From Heterocephalus glaber (Eukaryota; Chordata; Mammalia; Rodentia; Bathyergidae), in NCBI RefSeq assembly GCF_000247695.1, contig NW_004624781.1, positions 7,327,977 to 7,391,976 on the forward strand: a stretch of 64,000 nt of DNA, written 5' to 3'. Both the position numbers and the translations under genes were made by a program. This document shows positions 42,401 to 54,400 of the stretch, piece after piece. Within the stretch, counting starts at the first letter, position 1. Each line of letters opens with the position of its first letter. Under the pieces are notes generated by a model. The model worked only from the letters and a program-made list of their open reading frames with translations, did not search any database and had not been told where the DNA came from.

Positions 42401-45400
42401 CTTTTTGTTTATTCGTAAAATTAGAAATAGCTAGCTTTCCACTTCGAACTTCTATATTAATTGCCCATTCGAGATGTATAACACACAAGACAAAAGCCCC
42501 ACGTGCACTGTCTAGTCCTATAAACATAAATTAGATGATTACACAGTTGCATCGCTGGGAGAACAGGTCACTTGTATCCTGCTGTGAAGTTGTATCCACC
42601 CATAAATACTCTTAACAGGTGTTTTGATTCCTGTGTCTTGCACTGCTCTAGGTGGTTATTTTCCCTGGTGCTGGACATTGAGCCCAGGCGCCTTTTACTG
42701 AGCTACATCCTCAGCTATTTTTATTTCGAGACAGCTCTTGGAGATTTGCCCAGGCTGGCCTCGAACTTCTGATCCTTCTGCCTCAGCCTTCTGAATAGCT
42801 GGGATTATAGGTGTGTGCAGTGGCACCCCCAACCCTAGATGATTTCAAGAACACAAAATTGAAGAACTAGGGGCCCTACCTCCAGGAACACTCACACCTG
42901 TCAGGAGCATTTCTACATAAATTTGGGGGGAAAATCGTTTCATAATTAAAGTATGACTACAGCTGTCTAAGGCCCAGTGTTGCCTTGCCCGGGAGCCGGC
43001 TATGGCGTGGGGAAACAAGGCCGTTTTGCTTTGGGTTACAGCTGAGGCCTCAAAGGCCTGTAAAGCTGTGGCGCTCAACAGCAAAGATAACACCAGCTGA
43101 AGACATCCTGGTTCCTTGAGAAGCCAGTAGCAATACAAAAGAGAAAGGTTTCCCCTGGGGAGGGACAAGTTCCTTATCAGCTCAGCTCAGCTCAGCTCTC
43201 CTGAGGTTTGAGAAAGCTCTCCTTTCTGCCCTCATCAGCATGAGGTTTGCGTCGGTAAGGGATCAAACAAGAGATCATTGGACATCCTCCCCAAGTCACC
43301 TGATACTCCCTCCAATTACTGTGTGTACCACATAAATAGTGGCTATCTCGGAGAGTCTTTATCTTTGCTCACTCTGAGGCTCTGACTTCCCTCCCGACCC
43401 GCATATATTTTGAAATTATGTAAGTCTCTATTGTCTTTTTTTGTTTAGCCCTCACTGTCCCCCTTACTAGGCAGTCAGAGGAAATCGGCCTCTGATACAC
43501 ACCCCTATAACTGGCTCATGGCTGTACGAATAGTGATTTCCCCGAATAGTGATTTCCCCGTGATTTGTCTACTGGTTTTACAGCATATATTTCCAGATTC
43601 AGCAGTGGTCTTTTTTTTTTTTTTTTTTATTCTGGGATTGAATTTAGGACCTGTGTTTTCTTTTTTTTCTTTTCTTTTTGTTTTTTTTGGTACCAGGGAT
43701 CAAACCTTGTGTTTTCGAGGCAGGTGGCAGCACCACTGAGCTAAATCCCCAGCCCCGTGGTTTTTTTTGAATACTTTATATGATACTCCCTAAGGTGTTA
43801 GTGAAGCATGCAGAGATCATTTTATAACAACCCTGAGAAACAAGAGGGATTTACCCGTTTTACAGATTAGAAATTGAGTCCTAGAGATTAACTTGCCAAC
43901 AATTGCACAGCCAGTTTGTAGCAGTTTTACTTCAAATTTAAGCCTGAGTTGGCTGATTCCAAAGACTATTTCAAGATAGGGTCAAGGTGAAACTGGAAGT
44001 TGGTGAAATACTTGTTTAAAGCATTCTCATGATTTTAAGTGCTGCTGGGGTTCCCTTCCCTCCTCTGTCTGTTCTCCCCAGTTGCATCTGCTACTGCCCT
44101 AGAGCCCTAGAGTCTGATAAACTTTACTGTGAAGTGTATTGATAGCAGGCTTCATCATTGCATCCTCAGGAATGTCATTGCTTTAAAGGAGAATGCCTTG
44201 CCAGGGAACTCTGACTCGAGGGAATTTGAATCAGTTCAGCAGATATTTAGTGAGGGCCTATTAGGTGCCAGTCCCAGTGCCTGATACCAAGGGTAGAGTA
44301 CACAGCTCATGGGTCCTTTGGAGGCTTAGAGCCCAAGAGGGATCATGGTAGTATAGCATGGTGTATGTTAGGATTTCAACTGTAGATGCTCAGAGAACCT
44401 AGGGAAGGGATGTAGCATCCCCTGGAGAAAGGTTTCCCTGATGATACACATCTGAGTAGAGCTTTTGGTTTTTTTTGGTACCGGGGATCGAACTCGGGTC
44501 CTTGTTCTTGCACAGCAGTCGGCGAAACCACTGAGCTAAATCCCTGGCCCTCTGAGTAGAGCTTTGAAAGAAGTGTTAAAGCCCGGTGAGAGCAACAGAT
44601 GCAGCCCCAATCCAAGTTGAAGAGTGAAAGTGTGCTGTTGGTGCTAATGATGGAAGTATACGCAGAGAGAACTTCAACTGAGAGGATGAGGATATTGGAG
44701 ATAGAATCCCATGAGGGATGATTTACTGTACATGTGAGCCAACTCCAGAAGAGTAGTGTCATAGTCCTCAAATGTTTGGAAGCTCGCCATGTGCAAGAGG
44801 TTCTGGGAACTTTGGCTGGGTATGGTGGTGCATGCCTGTAATCCCAGCTCTTGGGAGGATCACTGTGGGATTGAGGCCAGCCTGGGCTACATAGTGAAGT
44901 CAAGGCCAGCCTGGAAGACATAGCGAGACCCTGTCTAAAAAAAAAGAGGTTCTGGGGACTTTAGAGCAATGTAGCAGACTGCATAGGTTTTCACATAGAG
45001 TCCCATTTCTCTTCTTCTCCCGGAGCCTGATTTTCATGTTGATAAGTCTGCATTTTTAACAAGCAGGCCCCAACTTAACAAGGTAAGATGGGCATAGATA
45101 CTCCCTGGACCACACTGTGAGAAACCCCAAGAGAAGCAAAATCCTGCATGGAAGCTGCAGAGAGCTTTTCCTTTCAGAAGGGTGAGCAGTCAGTATAGGG
45201 GGATAAGCCCTTGGCAGTGCCCTTGAGAGGGGTGTTGTGCCAGGCCTCAGAAACTGGGGTGTAGATTCATTAGAGTCTCAGCCTTGGGACTGCCTCATCC
45301 TCCGAAATCTCACTGCTGGGCGGCTACGAGCTCTGCTGTAGGCTTGTTACTAATACACGGTCTCGTGGGCTCTGTTTCTCCTCCAGGAACAGGAACTCAA

Positions 45401-48400
45401 AGCTGCTGCTGATGGTGTCTTATCTGAAGTGAGGAAAAAACAAGCAGACACCAAAAGAATGGTAGATATTCTTCGAGCCTTGGAGAAATTGAGGAAATTG
45501 AGAAAAGAGGCTGCAGCAAGAAAAGGTAACTATGGCTTTGGATTTCTGTTTACATTTCCTCCCTTTTCCCTCCTGTTGTTTATCCTGATGCCTCCCAACT
45601 CCAAATATTTTTGAAAGAAAAGTAATATGTCATTTTTTGGAGATAGGGTCTCACTCTGTAATTCAGGCTGGCCTGGAACTCACCATGTAGCCCAGGCTGG
45701 CTTTCAATTTGCAGAGGTCTTCCTGCCTCACCTTCCTGAGTGCTGGGATTACAGGTGTCCACTGCTGTGCCCTCCTTATCTTCACTCTTAGAGTAACTGA
45801 ACTTGTCAGTGGTAACTTAGAACTTTTGAAGTAGAAAGCTTCAGAAGATTTTTATCCTTAGGTAGCCAAAGTTGAAAAGAGCCAGAGCCAGGTATGGTAG
45901 AACATGCCTGTAATCCCAGCACTCTTCCAGGAGAAGGCAGGATCACAGGTTTGCCTTTAGCCTGGGCAACTTAACAATTTAAAAGGGCTGGAGATGTAGA
46001 TCAGTGCAAAGGCCCTGGGTTCAATCCCCAGTATTGTGATAAATAGACAGATACAGACAGACAGCTAAAGGAAGGGAGAGAGGGAGGGAACAGGAGCAGG
46101 TTTGGGAGCCCAATGCAGTGTCCAAGCTAAGCGTTCTTGCCTCTTATTTTTTTTGTTTTTGGCACCAGGGATCGAATTTGGGACCTTGTGCTTTCGAGGC
46201 AGGCAGCGGCACCACTGAGCTAAATCCCCAGCCCCTGTCCAAGCATTCTTTTTTTTTTCTGTCCAACCGTTCTTGGTCACAGTTTTCTAATTAGGCTGGC
46301 TATGGCTCATCACTTTTGCCACGTGACAAACAAAGATTGCCTGTCCTTGCTGCTCTAGAAAGTGGTTGAAAACTTGTCATGCTCCTTCTGATGCATTTAA
46401 ATCAAGCCCAAAGCATAGCTATTTGAAGAGATATGAATGATGGGACAGGGTAGAGAGTACCTGCATGTACCATTCGTTCATTCATTCATTCATTTTGCAC
46501 TGCTGGGGAACTCTGGGCTTTCTCACCGAGCTACATCCTTAGCCCATTTTTTATTTTGGGACCAGGTCTTACCAAGTCATGAAATTACCCAGGCGGGGGT
46601 TAAACTTGTGATCCTCCTACCTCAGCCTCCCAAAGTGCTAGGATTACTGGGCTGCACCACCATGCTGGGTTGCATGTCACTTTTAGACTCAGGAGACCTC
46701 AGTGGTCTCTTCTTGCCCATTCGTGCTTTCCATTTGCCTGTCTCAGTCTTTCTCTTGCTGGGCTTTCATTTGAGGGCCCTCAGTCTCACTTTGTTATGTT
46801 AAGATCTCATTATCCATCAAAATCAAATACACATGCAGTCTCTTCCATCCTTCCTGCTTGGGCTGAGGTGACCTGCCACTCCTTTGCAGTGGTACCTCAT
46901 GTGTCCCATATCCTGCCTTATCTAGTAGCTGGTAGGGCTTTGACATTCAGCAGAGAGATTTGAGAGCAAGTGCTACTATACCAAATGATCTCCCTTGTGT
47001 GGTTTAAAATATAAATAAAAACAATTCTTTTAGACCCTTAAAGTTTTGCTGGACATGACCACTGTACTGAGGCAGGCTCATTTACTGGTTTCAGCATGCA
47101 GCAGTAGTGGCCAGTTCACATTCAGAGGTCAGAATCAGATGACGCCACTGTTGTTCTTTTAGAGCACTTGTAAGTCAGAGGGGAGTCAGCATCTGCTTCT
47201 CTCTTTCTTACTAGGAAGCAAAACATGAAGCCTACTCTTTTTTTCAGTGATGGGGGCTGAACCCAGAGTCTGAGGCATGCTAGGCAAATGCTCTGAACCA
47301 CTGAACTAGATCCCCAGCCTAAGGGCTACTCTAATACTCCCCACCCCATAGCCTGCATAAGGTGAGTAATTCACTTGGTAAACTGCCAAGTGAATTTACC
47401 AACATGCATTCTCAGTATAAATGTCTTCCTCACTTCAATTCGAAAAGAAGAAATTTCTGGTCATTAAAAATAAGTGGCCTCAGGCTGGGGATTTAGCTCA
47501 GTGGTTCTGGCACCTGCCTCACAAGTGCAGGGTCCTGAGTTCAATCCCCGTAACAACAGCAACAAAAAAGCCTCTGGGGTGTTGACGTGAGTGTAAAATC
47601 ATTGGGTACCTAGCAGCTGGTTGTATTGTGTAGTTAAAAGCAAGTAGCTTTCTGACTTCTCTCTTAAAAGTTGTGTGTACCTCTAAATAACCTGGGAGAT
47701 GTAAGCAGGGCTACATCCCAAATTGTCTCATGGGCCAGGCCAGAGTTCTCACCTGCACTTAAAGCTGGGGGAAATACTGGAAGATGCTAAGCAGAGAATG
47801 AAGTGATGACAAAGAGCAGTGCTGGCAGAGCAGGGAAAGATTGGGGGCATCTAGGCAGCGAGGAGAAGAGGAGAGAGACTGGGAAGTCTGTTGCATTCTG
47901 GCAGGGAGAGTATGGTAGTATGAACTAAGTGCATTGGAGAACAGAAAAGGAACTTGAGATAGTGACTGTATGAATGTGTGTGCACATGTAAATAGATAAC
48001 TCAGGGATGCATCATGTGGGAGCCACAGTTACAAAATGACGTGTGAGTTTCTAGCCTGGTCTGCTGAATGAGTGATGAAACCATTCCAATCGAGAGGGCA
48101 AATAGAAACAGGCCTGAGGTTGGTGGGTTCAGTTTGGGGCATGTTGAGTTTGTGGAGATGTGGTACATACTGGGTCACCACGTAGCCCTGAGTCAGAATG
48201 ACCTAAGGGAGGTTGTATGGCATGAGATGAGGGCCAGAAAGACGAAGTCCTAGAGAATGTCAGAATCAAGGTAGGTAAAGAGGAGACCGCAAAACAGACC
48301 CAAAGAGGTCAGAGACAGGAGGAAAAGGTGGTCTCCTTGAAGAAATAGGCTCCTTACCTCCTCCTGGAAAGTGGCAAGTGCTTAGAGTGATTATTTAATC

Positions 48401-51400
48401 TTGGGTAGATCATTTAACTTATGTGTCCTGGTTTCCTCTTCTGCAAAAGGGGAATACTGATAGCACCTACCTATGAGTCTTGAGAGGAGTAAATTAGTAA
48501 CAGTGCGTTACAAATAGTAGACATTATTGAAGTGCTTCAAGTTGTTTTCTTTTTCCTACCAAGTAATACAAAGGCTAAGAAACACCTGTGGGAATTAGTA
48601 CCCAACCAGTCATTAGTGACATCTGCCAGGGCCATTTCAGTGGGGGAGGGGAGTTGAAGCTGGATCAGAAGAGGTTAGAGAGTGAAGGGAGATAAGGCAA
48701 GCAGTGAATTCAGTTTATTAAAAGATTGCTTACGGTGAAAAGGAGTGAGAATGAGATCATTACTGGGCTATGTGTGTGGTGTTGGCGGTGATGTGTGACT
48801 TAGGGTCCCGGGAGAACCTGGGGGTGTTTAAATGCTAAGTGAAGGAGGGAGTAGGAGGGGAAGGGTCAAGAGAGAAGTGGCCAGATAATGGTGGCCCCAG
48901 CTCTCCTGGAAGGTATGGAGATTCAGCTCCAAGGTGGAGGACTTGTAAGTAGAGAAGTACCCATCTTCCTCGGGCGTGAAAGTAGAGGCAAGGATGGGGA
49001 GGGAGGCAGCTGGGTGCAGAGTTTGAGGGGCTTCCTGCTTGCCATTGTGTTTTGGGGAAGTAGGTTGGATGGGTTTTAGGAGAGCAATGATGTTTGATGA
49101 CTGTTTGAAATAAGGGGCATGAGGCATGGGCAAGAGCCAGCCAGAGACCCATGGAAGATGCTTGGTGGGAGGGGCTTTGGAGCAGCTGACAAACTTAATT
49201 ATTGGCACCAGGTCCCACAATCAAGGGACTTCTTCGAGGAGTATGTGCTGCGGCTAGGGAAGCCCAGAGCGTGGAGCTATTGAGGTTTTTTATGGAGTAG
49301 CCACAAGTTTTTGGAGAGAAAAAATGGGAGAAGGATGGAAACATGGATATCTCCGGTCTGGAGGTTTTGGTGAAGCTGACAAGTCTGGGGAGGGGGAGTC
49401 TGTTGAGAGGGCAGAAAGTGGTAGTCAGAGAAGAGAATAACCAGGCATAAGCTGCAGAGGTGGAAAGGTTTTTCTGATCATTAAAGTCTGTACTGGACCA
49501 GGCCCAAGGGTGTGTTTGGCTGAGGGCGAAAGGAAGAGCGTGGGAGAGGTGGAGGGAACTGAGGTGACACCTGTCCATGGGGAAAGCAAGACGAGGAGTG
49601 CCATTCCCCAGGGACTGTGTCAGGGTACCCGGGGAGTCACCAGGGAGGGCTTGAGGGGAAGTGTGAATGGGACCCAGACAGCAGGCTAAGGGGTGAAGCA
49701 GCCCACTGCTCCTCAGGGGCCTGAAGGCTCTCATGGGCTGATGGAGGGCCTTGACTTTTTACTAAACCAGGAGATTTTAATAGCAGCAGACTATATGACT
49801 TGTAAAACCTATAATATTTCCTATCTGGCCCTTTACAGAAAACAATAAAAGAAATGAAACAAAACCATAAAATTATTACAAAACAACATAGTGGCAGTTT
49901 CCATTTGAACTTGGAAAATATTAGCCTGGCAACTTAGTAGAAAGTGAATTTGATTTGTAGAGTTTTCATAATTGAGAATGAGTGAATGTAAATCTGTTCA
50001 AGCAAAGAGGTAAGAATATGATCTGGAAAAGTGTTAGCCCTGAAAGAGGAGATGGAGAAAGAAATCCACAACTACATAGCTAGTAGTTGAGGGGGAGGAA
50101 ACAAAATCACACTTCCAAATTAAAGCTTACAAGAGGCAAATCTACTAAATTTAAGGGACAGTTATTGTAGGGGACTTACCAGCCAGAATTAAAATTTTAA
50201 TGTTCAAAGTTGGCAAGATCATACTTCATAGGTGGCTACATAAATTGCTAAAGCCCTGTTAAGATTATTCGTTCAGCAAAGAAATACTTACTATTTATCT
50301 TTGTGTCAGGTGTTAAGTTACTGAGTAAATGTGTGGCTTTTTTAGGAAGCAGTTTATTACCATATTCCTGTAGTCTTGAAAGTAGCATAAACATTTCCAC
50401 TCTTGAGAATTTACTTGCTAGAAATGATGCATAGGAAGGAAAAAGTAACATGCCTGAAAATATTCCACTGTAGCATTGTATTATAATGGTGTTGGAGTCA
50501 CAGAAAGGTCCAGGAGTAGGAAGCTTGTTAAGTACATTATGATACATTGATTTGTTGAAATTGAATAGAGACATTAACTATGCAGACTGGAGAAGAACGT
50601 GGAGATTGAACATGGCCATATAGAAATTACATACACACTGTTTTGAACTATAGGAACTTGTTAAATGTGGGCACAGAGCTGGGTGTGGTGTAATCTGTAA
50701 TCTCAGCACTTGGGAGGCTTAGGTAGGATGAACGCTGTGAGTTCAAGGCCAACCTGGGCTGCATAGTGAGTTAAAAACCAGCCTGAAGTACACAGTGAGA
50801 CCCTGTCTCAAACAAGGAGGAAAAAACCAAACAAACACACAGAAGGAGGGAAGGCAGGCAGGCAGAAAGACTTAAAGGAAACATGAAGAGTTAAAGGTTG
50901 ATTATAGTAGGGCAATGGGATTTTTTTTTTTTTATTATTCCTTGTATCTGGTATTACAGTGCTTTGGCAAAAAATCCATTTTTCTTTAAACTCTTCGTAC
51001 ACTAACAGGATGACACCCACCACTCAGCATTGTTTCACCAGGCAGCTTCAGCAGCTGTCCTATTGCAGAGCCTTTGCGGTAGTGAACACAATTGCAGTCC
51101 ATCCAGTGAAGTCTTTTTTGCCTTAAAATTTTTTTTTTTTCTTGATTGAGAAGTCTTTCTCCTTTATACTGACTCTGTGTGCTGCAGCACAGGCCCTGTT
51201 AAAATAAAAACTCACTTTGGTGTTCCTGTTTAAAAAAAAAAAAATACATACATATATATATATGAAACTTTATTTAAAATTTCACACATGCACCAAAATA
51301 GAAAGCTTAATGAGAACACTTAATGTACTTATCATCAGCTACGAATGATGTCCTTATCACACCAAAAAAAAAGAAAAGGCAGTAATTCCTTGATATTATC

Positions 51401-54400
51401 TAATGTGTAAACAAATTTTCCCAGTTGTGGCTTTAACTGTGTTGTCTGTGTTATTAGCTGATCTCAAAGTTAAGTCGCCCTGGTTTTCCTGTGACTGAGA
51501 GGGCCCAAGATTTTTAATGCTAAAAGCAGGCAAACCAAAACAGCTGGTCATCCCATTCTCCCCAGTAGACTGTGAGGTCAGTGCTCTGGGTTATGTGAGT
51601 CTTGTCCCTCAGGAGGTCTGTGCTCCCAGAATGCACCCCTCAGAGGGACAGCTGTCTGATGGACCTGCAGTTGATGATGAGCGAATTCATGAACATGAAT
51701 TAAGTTAAGACAAGTGCCTCCCTTTAGTAAGCGCTCAGTCCAGATGGACGATCAGACCCAAAGGCTCAATGGTGTGATCCAGGGAGAGAGAGGCCTTTAG
51801 GGTAGGTTCAGTGTAACTGGAGATTGAGAAAGATCAAATTGAGCCTTGAAAGTGAGGTAGAATTTACAAATTCTAAGCAAACTCTTGCTGTAGGTAGGAC
51901 ATTGAGACTGCTCATTAGAATACGGATTGTGGAGTAAGAAAAAAGTTGTATCTGAAATGCCACTGGTTCTTTTTGCCCAGGGGTCTGTCCTCCGGCCTCA
52001 GCAGATGAGACTTTCGAGCACCATCTTCAGCGACTAAGGAAGCTCATTAAAAAACGCTCTGAACTGTATGAAGCGGAAGAGAGGGCCCTCAGAGTGATGC
52101 TGGAAGGAGAACAAGAAGAAGAGAGGAAAAGAGAATTGGAAAAGAAACAGAGAAAAGAAAAAGAGAAATTTTTACTTCAGAAACGTGAAATTGAATCCAA
52201 GTTATTTGGAGATCCTGGTAAATTCCTATGTATTTAGTGGAGAAAAGGAAAATATTAAATTGGCAGTGCTACATCATGGGAGATCACATCTTAATCAAGA
52301 GGTGGAGGGAACAAATGACATCTTCTGATTGGCAATTCTAGACCATTGGTGGTGAATCAATGGCACATGTGTTGCAGTTGGCCGTTTATTATCATTGAAG
52401 CTCTAAAAGGTTTGCCATCACTGTTCTAAACTGTTATCATGGAAGACATGGATACAAACAAAATACCGTTAGGGCTGGGGATGTAGCTCAGTGATAGAGT
52501 ACTTGCCTAGTATGGAAAGGTCCTGGGTTCCATCCTCAGTACCAGGAAAAAACAACAAACAGACAAAAACCATATTTGATCATATTGTCATAATCATGGG
52601 CCCAGCCACTTTTCTTTGAGAAATACACTGCCCATAACAAGCATGATGACATGGTACTGTGCCTTTTCTCTTTCAGATGAGTTCCCCCTTGCTCACCTCC
52701 TGCAGCCTTTCCGACAGTATTACCTCCAGGCTGAGCACTCTGTGCCAGCTCTCATCCAGATAAGGTCAGAGGGCCAGGATCTTCCTGTCGCCTTTCTCTT
52801 GGGTAGCAAGAAGTACTTGATGAGGCGCTTACTTGTTGAGGTCGGTTAATGTATCTCTTCAAAAAGTTCCCCATGGGTTCATGATGTTGCCAAGTCTCAA
52901 GGCTGCCAGGCATTCTTGTTTAGTCCTCCTCATGCTTCAGAAAAAGCTTTCTCCATTTTAATAGTCGAAGGAGCTGAAACTCAGGTTGTGACTTGCCCTT
53001 TTGTGTAGCCCTCATGTTGACTTGCAAGCATTGCCTTTATTTTTCTAATTGTCTTCTGGTGCTAAACACACCCAAGAAGAGAAACCCTCCCAAGTATGTG
53101 CCAGTGGAGACTGTTAAGACCCAGGCTCACTTCCAAGCTCCTATGGGTCACACCCCAGAGAGTGGGAACAAGGGTCTCATCGGAGTCATCAGTTACTGTG
53201 GAGCCAGGTGTTTTTCAGCTCCTCAAAATGAGAGAGCAGACTGAATATAGCCTCAGGCTCTGGCAGCAGTGCTCTTCCCACTGCAGTCTCTTGAGAAATC
53301 AGTTGGTAAAACACATATAATGAGTGGCTTCCCCAAGGTAGATTAAGTTTGTTGTTAGTTAGAAGCACTTTGTTGTTTTACAGACTTCCTAAAACATCTT
53401 AGGGTCTAGGGGCATTTTCAAAGTGTGATTTGAAAAATCACCAAATGATCACTGAGGTCCCTTCCCAAAGGGCTAACAATTTATGATTCTCATGAAAGAA
53501 TGCTGTTTAGCATACCAAGTGTATTTCCTGGAAAGAGTTGATCAGTGTAGAAGTTTTAGCTTTGAAATGTTAATACAGTCAGTTCTCATTATTCACACTA
53601 CTTGTGTTCTGCGAGTCACTGCGAAGGCTGTATAACAATACTGAACTGTTGGTTCTAATGGAAAACACAGACTTAGATAGATTTCTGAGAACCTCTGTTA
53701 ATTCACAACATTTTTATCAGCTGAGCAGTACCTTGTTTCATATGTATTTCTGTTTCAAGGCACTTTATTTAATATACATTGTTGACTCACAGCATTGACC
53801 TCAGGGCTAACAACACTGCCTGAATGAAGCTTATCTGGCACATGTATTTTCTCTACAAGGCACGTCACAGCTCTGGGACACTTAATACCATGACCCTTCG
53901 TGGCCATTTGAAACAGCAAAATCTTTGGTGAAACCACAGACATGTGCAAAACAAGGCTCTAAATACCCCACAAAAACGACACTTATTTCCAGTGTGAGAG
54001 CTGAAAACAAGGCACAGTGAGGGTCACCTCGTTTGATCTCAGCTAAGAATGTGTATTTAGTGACTCAGATTTTTTTTGCCATTGTTTGTATCTTAAAAGT
54101 ATCCATGAAATCCCCACAAGTGATGATTTAGGGGCTACAATTACATTTTAGTGAGTAGGCAGATTTGCAAATACAGAACCTGAAAATAATGAGGATAAAC
54201 TATGTTACTGAGTTATCCATAAGATTTTGTAAGTTCTTCAGAATTTTTTTCCCCGAAATGTGAGCTTTCGCATAATTCCTAAAAATCAAGTTTTGTAGTA
54301 AGTTAGCATATCAATCATTTGAAAGCTAACTTCTAGGAATAGAGTATTTAGTTGCTGAGCATCTTGCTTGGAAAAAAGTGGAAATAAACCGTTCCTCTAT

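Noticed and set aside
44376..44921. 181-codon antisense open frame in PDCD7 intron 1
   Set aside because: It runs through a B1 and an ID SINE; its peptides are the repeat-encoded phrases seen at many other sites.
48828..49734. Two antisense open frames of 130 and 179 codons in PDCD7 intron 2
   Set aside because: They come from purine-rich, stop-poor sequence. No recognised domain, no splice context, no CpG island.
51517..51708. 63-codon + strand frame upstream of PDCD7 exon 3
   Set aside because: Ends before the acceptor at 51981, does not join the PDCD7 frame, and matches no family.
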